A stretch of DNA of 39,568 nt from NCBI GenBank assembly GCA_002385465.1, contig DGDN01000107.1, positions 14,207-53,774 on the forward strand, in the 5' to 3' direction. This stretch comes from Candidatus Fermentithermobacillaceae bacterium UBA3951. Its GTDB lineage: Bacteria > Bacillota > Sulfobacillia > Fermentithermobacillales > Fermentithermobacillaceae. A program made the position numbers and the translations under genes. Below the pieces are notes generated by a model. It was not told the origin of the DNA and searched no databases. It worked only from the letters and a program-made list of their open reading frames with translations. Position 1 is the stretch's first letter. The number at the start of each line of letters is the position of its first letter. This document shows positions 7,936-15,382 of this stretch, in pieces.

Positions 7936-9114
7936 TCACGTAGACAGGATCTCTTTGAGCGCCCGCGCCAGGTACTCATAGTCGCTCAGGGTGTTGTACG
8001 CCTGGGCCGAGATCCGCACGAGACGCCGCCCTGCCTGTGGCCAGCTGACCACCGGTACCTCGATCCTGTAGTCGTTGTAGAGCCTTTCCTTCACAGGGTC
8101 CAGAGACATGCCCGAAGGCGCTATTATGGGTTCTCCCAGGGGAAGGATCGGCGGCGCAGCCATGGACCCGAGCATACGGTCGGGGCAAGGCGGAGGGCAC
8201 TCGAAAGCCTCGCACAGGAAGTTTTTGGCTGCGACCACGAGATTGTGGTTCCTTTCCATGAGTTCGCCTATGCCGCCCGGGTAGAGTGACCCGAGGAAGT
8301 CTATACAGTCCCCCACCAAGATGTAAGGGGCATAGTCATCCGTCCCCGTCCAGTCGAATTCGAGGTGCAGGAAGCTCTTGTCCGTCCTCGTCGAATTCGC
8401 GCCGTGGCTTATGACCAGGGGCCTTATCCTTTTTCTCTTGTCTTCCCTGATGTAGAGGAAGGCCGAACCCTTAGGCGCGCACAGCCACTTATGGCAATTG
8501 CCGGTGTAGTAGGCGGCGCCCATCTCCTTAAGGTTGAGAGGGATCATCCCCGGAGCGTGAGCACCGTCTATCATCACGTCTATGTCCCTTGAGCTAAGCT
8601 CCGACACTATTTGCCTGACCGGGAAGATGACGGCAGTCGGGCTCGTCACGTGGTCTATGAGGACGAACTTGGTCTTATCCGTGACCGCGCTTAAGATTGC
8701 CTCTACTACGGCTCCTTCCGACTCAACCGGGAACGGCACATGGACGGTTACGACTTTGGCCCCGGTCTTCTTCGCTACGTATGTGGCCGCGTTGTTGCAT
8801 GCGTTGTATATGTGGTCGGTGACGAGTATTTCGTCTCCGGGCGATAAGTCCAAAGACGCGAGCACCGTGTTTACCCCGGTCGTCGCGTTAGGGACAAAGA
8901 CCAGGTCTTCGGGCGGGGCTCCTACCAGGGAGGCGAGTTTTTTCCTGGATGCGTCGAGTAGATCGTCCAGTTCTATTTGGAAGTGCCTAACCGGCTGGCT
9001 CTCGATGTGGAGCCTCAAAAGATGCTGTTTTTCGATGATGGCTTTCGGCATAGCCCCGAAGGACCCGTGGTTTAGAAACGTAAATGTGTCGTCAAGGTTC
9101 CAGAGGTGCTTCAC
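7936..9114 (-). CDS. class V aminotransferase-fold PLP enzyme (isopenicillin-N epimerase-like)
   Basis: A 392-residue protein of the aminotransferase class V/CsdB superfamily. It opens 'TFLNHGSFGAMPKAI', has 'NATTGVNTVLASL', the Asp-His pair 'VMIDGAHAPGM', and the PLP lysine in 'YYTGNCHKWLCAPKGSAFL' (Lys about 209). The CHKW-type site is typical of isopenicillin-N-epimerase-like proteins, which act as epimerases, lyases or transaminases and are hard to assign further. The GTG start at 9114 has GAGGAGGG 7 bases upstream. It converges with the mutase operon (38 bases between ends) and may belong to the same amino acid pathway, but nothing beyond proximity shows this. The 238 bases upstream to the SDR start hold no recognisable gene or RNA. 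Confidence 0.85.
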   Translation of the reverse strand: MKHLWNLDDTFTFLNHGSFGAMPKAIIEKQHLLRLHIESQPVRHFQIELDDLLDASRKKLASLVGAPPEDLVFVPNATTGVNTVLASLDLSPGDEILVTDHIYNACNNAATYVAKKTGAKVVTVHVPFPVESEGAVVEAILSAVTDKTKFVLIDHVTSPTAVIFPVRQIVSELSSRDIDVMIDGAHAPGMIPLNLKEMGAAYYTGNCHKWLCAPKGSAFLYIREDKRKRIRPLVISHGANSTRTDKSFLHLEFDWTGTDDYAPYILVGDCIDFLGSLYPGGIGELMERNHNLVVAAKNFLCEAFECPPPCPDRMLGSMAAPPILPLGEPIIAPSGMSLDPVKERLYNDYRIEVPVVSWPQAGRRLVRISAQAYNTLSDYEYLARALKEILST

Positions 9115-9352
9115 TTCATAACCCTCCTCGGCCGGCTTACCGGCTGGGCGCTTAAGAGACTCCGGCCAACAAGCGTATCGAAAAGAAGATTCGGCATACT
9201 CCTTTTCTCACCTCCAAGTGGGGTGAGGGATTGGCGAAGCTCTTCCGGTACTCTGCAGCGCAGGAGAGGGAAGGGATTCGCTTCGGTATTCCGGAGGAAG
9301 CGGGAGTGGCTCAGGCGAAGAAAGACCCAATCTCAGTTCGGGAGGAATTCGT

Positions 9353-10114
9353 ATGCAGGAGATGAAAGGCAAAGCGGTTATAGTGACCGGGGCTTCCAGC
9401 GGGATCGGCAGGGCATGTGCCCTGAAGTTCTTGGAGGCCGGGTGCGCGGTGGCTGCAGTCGCCAGAAGGAAAGACATCTTGGAGTCGTTGGCGGAAGGTG
9501 CTTCAGGCAACATGCTGCCCATCGCCGCAGATATAACGGTACCCGGCGAGGCCGACCGCGTCATAGATGAAACAGTCCGGGCCTTTGGCGGCATCGATGT
9601 CCTGGTGAACGCTGCCGGGATCCTGAGGAGCGGCAGCATAGAGACCACGTCCCTGGATGATTGGGACGAGATGATGGACCTCAACGTCCGGGCGCCCTTC
9701 TACCTTATACATAAAGCCATGCCGTACCTTATAGAGCGCAAAGGCAACGTGGTCAACGTATCGAGCGTGAACGGCCTTAGAGCCTTTCCCGGCGTGCTCG
9801 CGTACTGCGTGAGCAAGGCCGCCATTGATCACCTCACCAGGTGTGTAGCCCTTGAGGTCGCTCCAAAGGGTGTGCGGGTAAACGCCGTAAACCCGGGAGT
9901 AACCTTGACCAACCTCCACAAAGCCGGAGGGATGAACGACGCGCAATACGAGGCGTTCTTGGAGCGCAGTAGGTCCACCCACCCCCTCGGCAGGGTTGGG
10001 ACGCCGGAAGAAGTGGCCGATCTCATATTCTTCCTGGCCTCACCGAAAGCCGGTTGGATAACAGGGGCTTGCTATCCCATCGACGGGGGAAGGGGCCAGA
10101 CCTGCTTGAGGTAA
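9353..10114 (+). CDS. short-chain dehydrogenase/reductase (SDR family)
   Basis: A 253-residue classical SDR. It has the NAD(P)-binding 'TGASSGIGRA' near residue 12, 'NAAG' at about 86, and the catalytic triad Ser138 ('VNVSSVNG'), Tyr151 and Lys155 ('YCVSK'). A 'VNAVNPG' motif and the C-terminal 'ITGACYPIDGG' follow. It is the usual 250-residue length and has no fusion. The ATG at 9353 is preceded by GGAGGAATTCGT, a good ribosome site. It oxidises or reduces an alcohol/ketone, possibly FabG-like. It stands alone between the divergent PLP gene and the Rex-like site, so its substrate cannot be inferred. Confidence 0.9.
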   Translation: MQEMKGKAVIVTGASSGIGRACALKFLEAGCAVAAVARRKDILESLAEGASGNMLPIAADITVPGEADRVIDETVRAFGGIDVLVNAAGILRSGSIETTSLDDWDEMMDLNVRAPFYLIHKAMPYLIERKGNVVNVSSVNGLRAFPGVLAYCVSKAAIDHLTRCVALEVAPKGVRVNAVNPGVTLTNLHKAGGMNDAQYEAFLERSRSTHPLGRVGTPEEVADLIFFLASPKAGWITGACYPIDGGRGQTCLR

Positions 10115-10183
10115 TCCCATTCACATACACTTGGGGACCTCCGGAGCTCCGCAGCCCCGGCATCGGGTTGCTTATCATTGTAA

Positions 10184-10224
10184 AGTAGGCCTTGACACGA
10201 CAGGTGGAAGGGGCCTACTATACT
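10184..10224 (+). promoter_or_regulatory. promoter with overlapping inverted repeat, upstream of XRE-cupin gene
   Basis: A perfect -35 (TTGACA, 10192-10197) is followed 18 bases later by TACTAT (10216-10221); an alternative TATACT at 10219-10224 has 21-base spacing. An exact 8-base inverted repeat AGTAGGCC (10184-10191) / GGCCTACT (10212-10219) brackets the promoter. That is a likely operator for the downstream XRE-family regulator acting on itself (inference). Confidence 0.65.
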
Positions 10225-10231
10225 TGTAGGA

Positions 10232-10249
10232 TTGTGAAAACCATCACAA
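10232..10249. promoter_or_regulatory. Rex-type operator (redox-sensing repressor site)
   Basis: The 18-bp element TTGTGAAAACCATCACAA agrees with the Rex consensus TTGTGAA-N4-TTCACAA at 13 of 14 defined positions. It lies just downstream of the predicted -10, at about +4 to +21, where a repressor would block transcription. It also fits the CRP-like TGTGA-N6-TCACA pattern. Rex is favoured because it senses NADH/NAD+ and commonly controls hydrogenase and fermentation genes in Gram-positive anaerobes. Confidence 0.6.
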
Positions 10250-10280
10250 GGATTATCCGAGATAAAGAGGAGGCGATCCT

Positions 10281-10826
10281 GTGGAGTTTGGCGCCCGCCT
10301 CAAGAGAATCCGGATGACTCAGGGGATTTCCGTAAGGGAATTCGCAAGACGCGTAGGTGTATCAGGTTCATACATATCCCAACTGGAAAGCAATGAATGC
10401 AGGCCTTCTTATTCTGTCCTAAAGAGAATCGCAGAACAGCTCGGAACAACCGTTAGCGTACTCACAGAAGATAATCTCCCAGAAGAGTGGGTAGTGGTAA
10501 AATCCAATGCCCGCCGGCGTCTTGTAACCGGGTTTGAGGGTGTCGAAGTCGATTTGGTGGCTTTTCTCGGGCAAAGGGATAAGTCAATGCAGTCGTGTTT
10601 CGTGAGGATGAAGCCGGGAGCCGAAGCAGTAGACCCCGTGTTCACCCACGAGAGAGAAGACATGATTTACGTTACTGAAGGCACCGTCATCATCCATTCG
10701 GACGGCCGCGAATACGTGCTGTCCAAAGGCGACGTGGGGTACTTCAACTTCCAAACCCCCGAACGATTTACAAATCCGGGACCTGGCGACGCTACCTTTT
10801 TCTGGGTAGTATCGCCGTCCAGGTAG
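10281..10826 (+). CDS. XRE-family regulator with C-terminal cupin domain
   Basis: A 181-residue protein with a lambda-repressor-type helix-turn-helix at about residues 6-60 ('QGISVREFARRVGVSGSYIS', 'QLESNECRPSYSVLKRIAEQ'). A cupin_2 beta-barrel follows at about 105-178 ('FTHEREDMIYVTEGTVIIH', 'DGREYVLSKGDVGYFNF'). This two-domain type senses small ligands through the cupin. The GTG start at 10281 has GAGGAGG 7 bases upstream. The gene ends 18 bases before the [2Fe-2S] gene, so it is probably the first gene of the hydrogenase-sensor operon. The flanking inverted repeat suggests autoregulation. Confidence 0.85.
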   Translation: MEFGARLKRIRMTQGISVREFARRVGVSGSYISQLESNECRPSYSVLKRIAEQLGTTVSVLTEDNLPEEWVVVKSNARRRLVTGFEGVEVDLVAFLGQRDKSMQSCFVRMKPGAEAVDPVFTHEREDMIYVTEGTVIIHSDGREYVLSKGDVGYFNFQTPERFTNPGPGDATFFWVVSPSR

Positions 10827-10844
10827 CCGGCGGAGGGATCAGCC

Positions 10845-11123
10845 GTGGTGACAATAACGGTCTGTGTAGGGAGCTCGTGCTTCCTCCGCGGTGCATCTCA
10901 GGTTATCGAAAGCTTCCGCTCTCTCATAGAAAAAGAAGCTCCCGGTATGGTGGAACTCAAAGGCAGCTTTTGCATGGAAAAATGCGGTAACGGGGTGTCG
11001 GTCAAGATAGGTGACTTAATTTTCGCAGATCTCCGGGTAGAAGATGTTGAAAGCGTTTTCCGCGAGCATGTGCTGCCCGCTGTAGAAAAGAAGGCGGGGT
11101 GTGGCCCTCATGTCCATCATTGA
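10845..11123 (+). CDS. thioredoxin-like [2Fe-2S] ferredoxin
   Basis: A 92-residue protein of the NuoE/HydC-like thioredoxin-fold [2Fe-2S] family. It has Cys pairs 'CVGSSC' (near residue 6) and 'CMEKC' (near residue 43), i.e. C-x4-C and C-x3-C, and a His-rich end (CGPHVHH). Such small subunits pass electrons to or from [FeFe]-hydrogenases. GTG starts at 10845 or 10848 follow GGCGGAGGGA. Its end overlaps the hydrogenase start by 14 bases, supporting co-translation. It probably serves as electron partner of the sensory hydrogenase. Confidence 0.85.
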   Translation: MVTITVCVGSSCFLRGASQVIESFRSLIEKEAPGMVELKGSFCMEKCGNGVSVKIGDLIFADLRVEDVESVFREHVLPAVEKKAGCGPHVHH

Positions 11124-12873
11124 GACACTAAGGAGAAAGTGCCGGGATTGCTACAAGTGTTTGCGAGCCTGCCCTGTGAAAGCCATCAAGGTAGAGCGAG
11201 GACCGGGGCCGTACGAAGTGCATGTGAGCGTGCACGAAGATTTTTGCGTGAATTGCGGTACATGTATTAGGGAATGCCCTCAGAAAGCAAAGAAACCCAG
11301 GGTCGACACTGACAAGGTACGGGAGTTCCTCCGGAGAGGTGACCGTGTTGCCGTAAGTCTGGCCCCGTCTTTTGCAGCAGCACTTGACCGGCCCATGCGA
11401 TTCATCACTGCCCTTCGCAAAGCGGGTTTTCACACCGTTCAAGAGACCGCCCTGGGGGCCGAGATGGTTTCTCAGGCACACATGAGGCTCCTCGAAGAGT
11501 CCGGTGAACCTTACATAGGGAGCTCATGTCCTGCAGTAGTGAACCTTGTCCAAAGGCACTATCCCGAAGCCGTTAAGTTCCTTGCTCCCCTAGTGTCACC
11601 GGCAATAGCCCACGGGAAGTACCTCAAGCGCGCCATGCCGGGAGTCAAGGTGGTTTTCATAGGGCCCTGCGTGGCCAAGAAAGAGGAGATCGACGATCCC
11701 GAGGTCCGGGGGGCAGTAGACGTGGCCCTTACTTTTGAAGAGACTCTTACCTGGCTTAGGGAAGAAGGCATAAGGCTCGAGGAGTGCCAAGACGGCGAGT
11801 TTGACGGGCCGTTCCCGCAAAGGGCCCGTCTCTTTCCTGCCGACGGGGGCCTTCTCCGGGCAACGGTAGATTGCGGCCTCCTGTCCAAGGCGTACCTGTC
11901 GGTTTCGGGGATGGAAGCGTCTATTGAGACGATCCGGCATTTCTTGGGGGGCGATGACGTACCCCGTCTCGTTGACTTACTGGCTTGTCCGGGAGGGTGC
12001 ATAGCGGGACCCTCGGCCCTATCCAAGAGCGACCTTTTCGAAAGGCGCAGAATGCTCATAGAGTACGAGAGATCGGCACAGGTCAATGCCGACGCAAGTC
12101 CCGCTTACTATGAGAGCCTGCTACCTCTCGACGAGCTTAAGAGGTCTTTTAGGGACCTGAAGGTGCCTCTTGCCCGGCCTTCCGAGAAGCAGATAAGGGA
12201 GATACTCGAACGGATCGGGAAGTACACCCCGGAAGACGAACTCAACTGCGGCTCGTGCGGGTATTCTTCGTGCAGGGACAAGGCGATAGCGGTTTTCAAC
12301 GGGATGGCCGATCCCGAGATGTGTATCCCGTACATGAGGCAACGTGCCGAGTCCATGGCCAACGTCGTGGTAAACGCCACCCCCGACGGAGTTATAGTGA
12401 CGACGCCCGACGGGACTATAGTGGACCTCAACCTGGCGGCCGAAACGATGATTCGCAGGAAAAAGAAGGAAGTAGTAGGCACCCATATCTCCGCCTACAT
12501 GGACGCAACGCTCTTTGAGGAAACGGCGAGGACAATGGCGCCTTCGCGCGGAGAAATCGCGCTAAACGGCCTTGTCATCGATGAACAAGTAATATATGTA
12601 CCCGACCAAAAACTCCTTGTCGGTATACTCATGGACATAACTGAAGAGCGCCGCCAGATGGAAAACCGGAAGAGAGTGGCCGAAGAGGCCGTCGAGCGGG
12701 CCAGGCGAGTCATAGAAGAACAGATGGAGGTTGCTCAGAAGATCGCCGGCCTCCTTGGTGAAACCACGGCCGAGACAAAGATATCACTTACCACACTCAT
12801 GAACGTGATTGGAGAGGAGATGCCGTCAAGTGGGTCGACTAAAAGCGGAAGTGGCGGTAGCTCAACTCAATAA
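11110..12873 (+). CDS. group C (sensory) [FeFe]-hydrogenase with PAS domain
   Basis: About 587 residues. The N-terminus holds two 4Fe-4S motifs ('CRDCYKCLRACP', 'CVNCGTCIRECP'). The H-cluster domain has L1 'GSSCPAVVNLV', L2 'GPCVAKKEEID' and L3 'LACPGGCIAG', variants typical of sensory HydS-type enzymes rather than catalytic HydA (L1 lacks the second Cys of TSCCPxW). Then comes a Cys-rich Fe-S domain ('NCGSCGYSSCRDKA'), a PAS domain ('TPDGVIVTTPDGTIVDLNLA') and a C-terminal coiled helix. The ATG at 11110 is preferred over GTG 11101. The neighbouring [2Fe-2S] protein and PP2C phosphatase are the usual partners. It probably reports H2 or redox state by protein contacts. The hydrogenase genes it would control are not in the window. 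Confidence 0.88.
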   Translation: MSIIETLRRKCRDCYKCLRACPVKAIKVERGPGPYEVHVSVHEDFCVNCGTCIRECPQKAKKPRVDTDKVREFLRRGDRVAVSLAPSFAAALDRPMRFITALRKAGFHTVQETALGAEMVSQAHMRLLEESGEPYIGSSCPAVVNLVQRHYPEAVKFLAPLVSPAIAHGKYLKRAMPGVKVVFIGPCVAKKEEIDDPEVRGAVDVALTFEETLTWLREEGIRLEECQDGEFDGPFPQRARLFPADGGLLRATVDCGLLSKAYLSVSGMEASIETIRHFLGGDDVPRLVDLLACPGGCIAGPSALSKSDLFERRRMLIEYERSAQVNADASPAYYESLLPLDELKRSFRDLKVPLARPSEKQIREILERIGKYTPEDELNCGSCGYSSCRDKAIAVFNGMADPEMCIPYMRQRAESMANVVVNATPDGVIVTTPDGTIVDLNLAAETMIRRKKKEVVGTHISAYMDATLFEETARTMAPSRGEIALNGLVIDEQVIYVPDQKLLVGILMDITEERRQMENRKRVAEEAVERARRVIEEQMEVAQKIAGLLGETTAETKISLTTLMNVIGEEMPSSGSTKSGSGGSSTQ

Positions 12874-13984
12874 GCACGGTGAAGAGCTCTGTGGAGATTG
12901 CGTAGAAGTGGCTCAGGACTCGTCTACGCTGGTGGTCCTGTCCGATGGTCTCGGGAGCGGAGTTAAGGCGCATATCCTGGCCTCCATGACTTGCAAGATG
13001 ATCTCCACCATGCTGCGCGGCGGTTTGCAGCTGGACGATGTCGTGGATTCGCTTTCAAAGACCCTTCCCGTCTGCGAAGTTCGGCACCTTGCGTACAGCA
13101 CCTTCTCCATCTTGCGTATCATCCCTGACAACTCGGCATATCTTGCCGAATTCGACAACCCCGCGGTCTTTTGGGGAAGAGGCCAGGAACTCTTGCCGCT
13201 TGAGCGCGAGAGCCGTGACTACGCCGGCAGGATAGTGAAGGAGAGCCGCTTCAACCTAGAAGACGGCGACTGGCTCGTGATGATCAGCGACGGCGTCCTC
13301 CACGCCGGGATAGGCGGTGTGTGGAACCTCGGTTGGGGTTGGGATAGGGTCGGCGACTATTTGCGGCGGGTGGCTCCGTGGGAAGAAGACGCCCGCTCTC
13401 TGGCCGATGAACTCCTGGAAACTACAAGGAAACTCTATGCGGGTAAGCCCGGCGACGACGCGACCGTGGTGGTCGTGAAGGTACGGGTTCCGAGAAGGCT
13501 GACAGTGCTCGCAGGCCCGCCCGAGAAAAGGTCCGACGATGCACATGTAGTGCGTTCACTTATGGAGAGCCCCGGTAAGAAGGTTGTCTGCGGGGGCACC
13601 ACCAGCCTCATGGTAGGCCGTGAGCTGGGCAGGAGAGTCGAAGTTGAACTGGGTTCACTCAGGGATTCAACGCCTCCGACGGGGAGGATCGAAGGAATCG
13701 ATCTCGTGACCGAAGGCATTCTTACCCTGACCAAGGCTTTGGAGATCTTGAGAGATGGGACGCCTCGAAGGCACATGCTCCGCTTCAGGACAGACGGTCC
13801 CAGCAGGCTTGTCAGCCTCTTGGCGGAAGCAGACGAGATCGGCTTTATCGTTGGAAGGGCCAGAAATCCGGCTCACCAGAGCCCTGATCTCCCTTCGGAG
13901 CTTGCCCTGAAGAGCAAGGTAGTAGAAGATTTGGCCCGCATTCTGCAAAGCCAGGGAAAGGAAGTGACCGTGATCACTCATTAG
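12830..13984 (+). CDS. SpoIIE-type PP2C serine phosphatase
   Basis: About 384 residues. The N-terminal half is a SpoIIE/PP2C-like phosphatase: 'LVVLSDGLGSGVKAHILAS' (metal-binding Asp-Gly), 'DWLVMISDGVLHAG' and 'PGDDATVVVVKV' supply the conserved Asp/Gly/Asp positions. The C-terminal 120 residues ('VVCGGTTSLMVGRELG' onward) are a conserved extension of the phosphatases found next to sensory hydrogenases. The GTG start at 12830 has GGAGAGGAG about 10 bases upstream, giving a 44-base overlap with the hydrogenase; TTG 12809 is the longer alternative. It presumably dephosphorylates an unidentified regulator in response to the hydrogenase/PAS sensor. Confidence 0.85.
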   Translation: MGRLKAEVAVAQLNKHGEELCGDCVEVAQDSSTLVVLSDGLGSGVKAHILASMTCKMISTMLRGGLQLDDVVDSLSKTLPVCEVRHLAYSTFSILRIIPDNSAYLAEFDNPAVFWGRGQELLPLERESRDYAGRIVKESRFNLEDGDWLVMISDGVLHAGIGGVWNLGWGWDRVGDYLRRVAPWEEDARSLADELLETTRKLYAGKPGDDATVVVVKVRVPRRLTVLAGPPEKRSDDAHVVRSLMESPGKKVVCGGTTSLMVGRELGRRVEVELGSLRDSTPPTGRIEGIDLVTEGILTLTKALEILRDGTPRRHMLRFRTDGPSRLVSLLAEADEIGFIVGRARNPAHQSPDLPSELALKSKVVEDLARILQSQGKEVTVITH

Positions 13985-14036
13985 TGGCTTTCGCTGCGGG
14001 ATTCACTCTTGAAGGTTTGGGACTCAACCAAACATA

Positions 14037-14075
14037 GGCCCCGTTCTCTCCTCATCCGACGGGGTCACTTTTTTT
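14037..14075 (+). terminator. intrinsic terminator of the hydrogen-sensing operon
   Basis: An 8-bp stem GGCCCCGT (14037-14044) / ACGGGGTC (14059-14066) with one G-T pair and a 14-base loop is followed by a run of seven T (14069-14075). It lies 53 bases after the phosphatase stop. Confidence 0.85.
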
Positions 14076-14171
14076 CGGGAGGATTCCTGCCGGTGAGGTG
14101 TTGAAATCTCACTCGGAACTCTACGCAGGACTCACCGTGTAACGGAATGCTGTCACGAAGGGGCGAGAAAA

Positions 14172-15347
14172 ATGAGGTATGATTTCGACAAGGTCATAGA
14201 ACGCCGAAACACAGGTAGCAGCAAGTGGGACAACCTGAAGGCGCTTTTCGGATCAGACGACGTTCTTCCCCTATGGGTAGCGGATATGGATTTCCGTATT
14301 CCCCAGCCCATCATCGACGCTATTTCCGAGAGGATTAAGCATCCGGTGTTTGGATACACGAGAGTCGGCGCCGGTGCGATTGGCGCCGTGACTCAAAGGC
14401 TGGAATCGAAGTACGGTTGGAAGGTGTCTCCTGAATCGGTGGTCATTACCCCCGGAGTGGTCCCCGCAGTAAACGCCGCGGTTAGGGCTTACGCCGGAGA
14501 GGGCGGAGCGGTTGTGGTGCAGAGCCCCGCCTATCCGCCGTTTTGGGCGACGGGCCCCAACAACAAAGTAAGGACCGTAACCAACTTGCTCCGGTTTGAA
14601 GGCGGGAGATATGAGATGGACTTTGAGGCTCTGGAGAGGGCTTTCGCCGAAAGCGGAGCCAAGGCCATGATCTTGTGTAGCCCCCACAATCCCGTCGGCC
14701 GGGTGTGGAGCCGTGAAGAGCTCGTAAGAGTGGGCGAGATTGCCCTCAAGGCCGGCGCCGTGGTCATCTCAGACGAGATACACTGCGAACTCGTGCTTAA
14801 GGGATACAAACACATCCCGTTTGCCTCAATAAGCCCCGAATTCGAGGCCAACTCCATAACGTGCTTTGCGCCTTCCAAGACCTTCAACGTCCCCGGCATG
14901 CACTGTTCGGTGGCCATCATCCCGGACGAAGACATGAGGAAGCGGTTCAACGAGGCAAGGGTGGGAATCCAAGGCACGCCCGCCTTTCTGGCCATTATCG
15001 CTATGGAAGCGGCCTTTAGACACGGCGATGAGTGGCTGGAGCAGGTCCTCGACTATATCGAGGGGAACCTGGAGTTTCTCATTAAGTACATGGAAGAGAG
15101 AATCCCGGCCATAAAGCCTGTGAGGCCCGAAGGGACTTACCTGGTCTGGCTGGACTGCAGGGGATTGGGTATCGAAGACCCGAAGGAACTCCAGAAGTTC
15201 TTCAACGAGAAGGCCAAAGTAGGCATGAACGCAGGGTATACCTTCGGGCCGGGCGGCGAGGGCTTCATGAGGATGAACATAGCTTGCCCAAGGTCGACCC
15301 TCGAGGAAGCCCTAAAGCGAATAGAGGAAGCCGTAAAGCTCCTTTAG
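14172..15347 (+). CDS. patB: MalY/PatB-type PLP C-S lyase or aminotransferase
   Basis: A 391-residue fold-type I enzyme. It opens 'YDFDKVIERRNTGSSKWDNL' and has 'LPLWVADMDF', a signature of MalY/PatB cystathionine beta-lyases. 'LCSPHNPVGRVWSREEL', 'VISDEIHCELVL' and the PLP lysine in 'CFAPSKTFNVPGM' follow. It cleaves C-S bonds of cystathionine or cysteine to pyruvate, ammonia and a thiol; some members are transaminases. The ATG at 14172 has GGGGCGAG upstream. It lies 35 bases before cysS, suggesting a shared cysteine-related transcript. A 7-base inverted repeat CGGTGAG/CTCACCG (14091-14137) sits upstream; no known riboswitch was recognised there. Confidence 0.85.
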   Translation: MRYDFDKVIERRNTGSSKWDNLKALFGSDDVLPLWVADMDFRIPQPIIDAISERIKHPVFGYTRVGAGAIGAVTQRLESKYGWKVSPESVVITPGVVPAVNAAVRAYAGEGGAVVVQSPAYPPFWATGPNNKVRTVTNLLRFEGGRYEMDFEALERAFAESGAKAMILCSPHNPVGRVWSREELVRVGEIALKAGAVVISDEIHCELVLKGYKHIPFASISPEFEANSITCFAPSKTFNVPGMHCSVAIIPDEDMRKRFNEARVGIQGTPAFLAIIAMEAAFRHGDEWLEQVLDYIEGNLEFLIKYMEERIPAIKPVRPEGTYLVWLDCRGLGIEDPKELQKFFNEKAKVGMNAGYTFGPGGEGFMRMNIACPRSTLEEALKRIEEAVKLL

Positions 15348-15382
15348 GGATATACTGTTCAAAACGATAGGAGGCGGTAGGT

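Noticed and set aside
14076..14171. SAM or T-box riboswitch before the PatB-like gene
   Set aside because: Inverted repeats are present, but none of the conserved riboswitch core sequences was seen.
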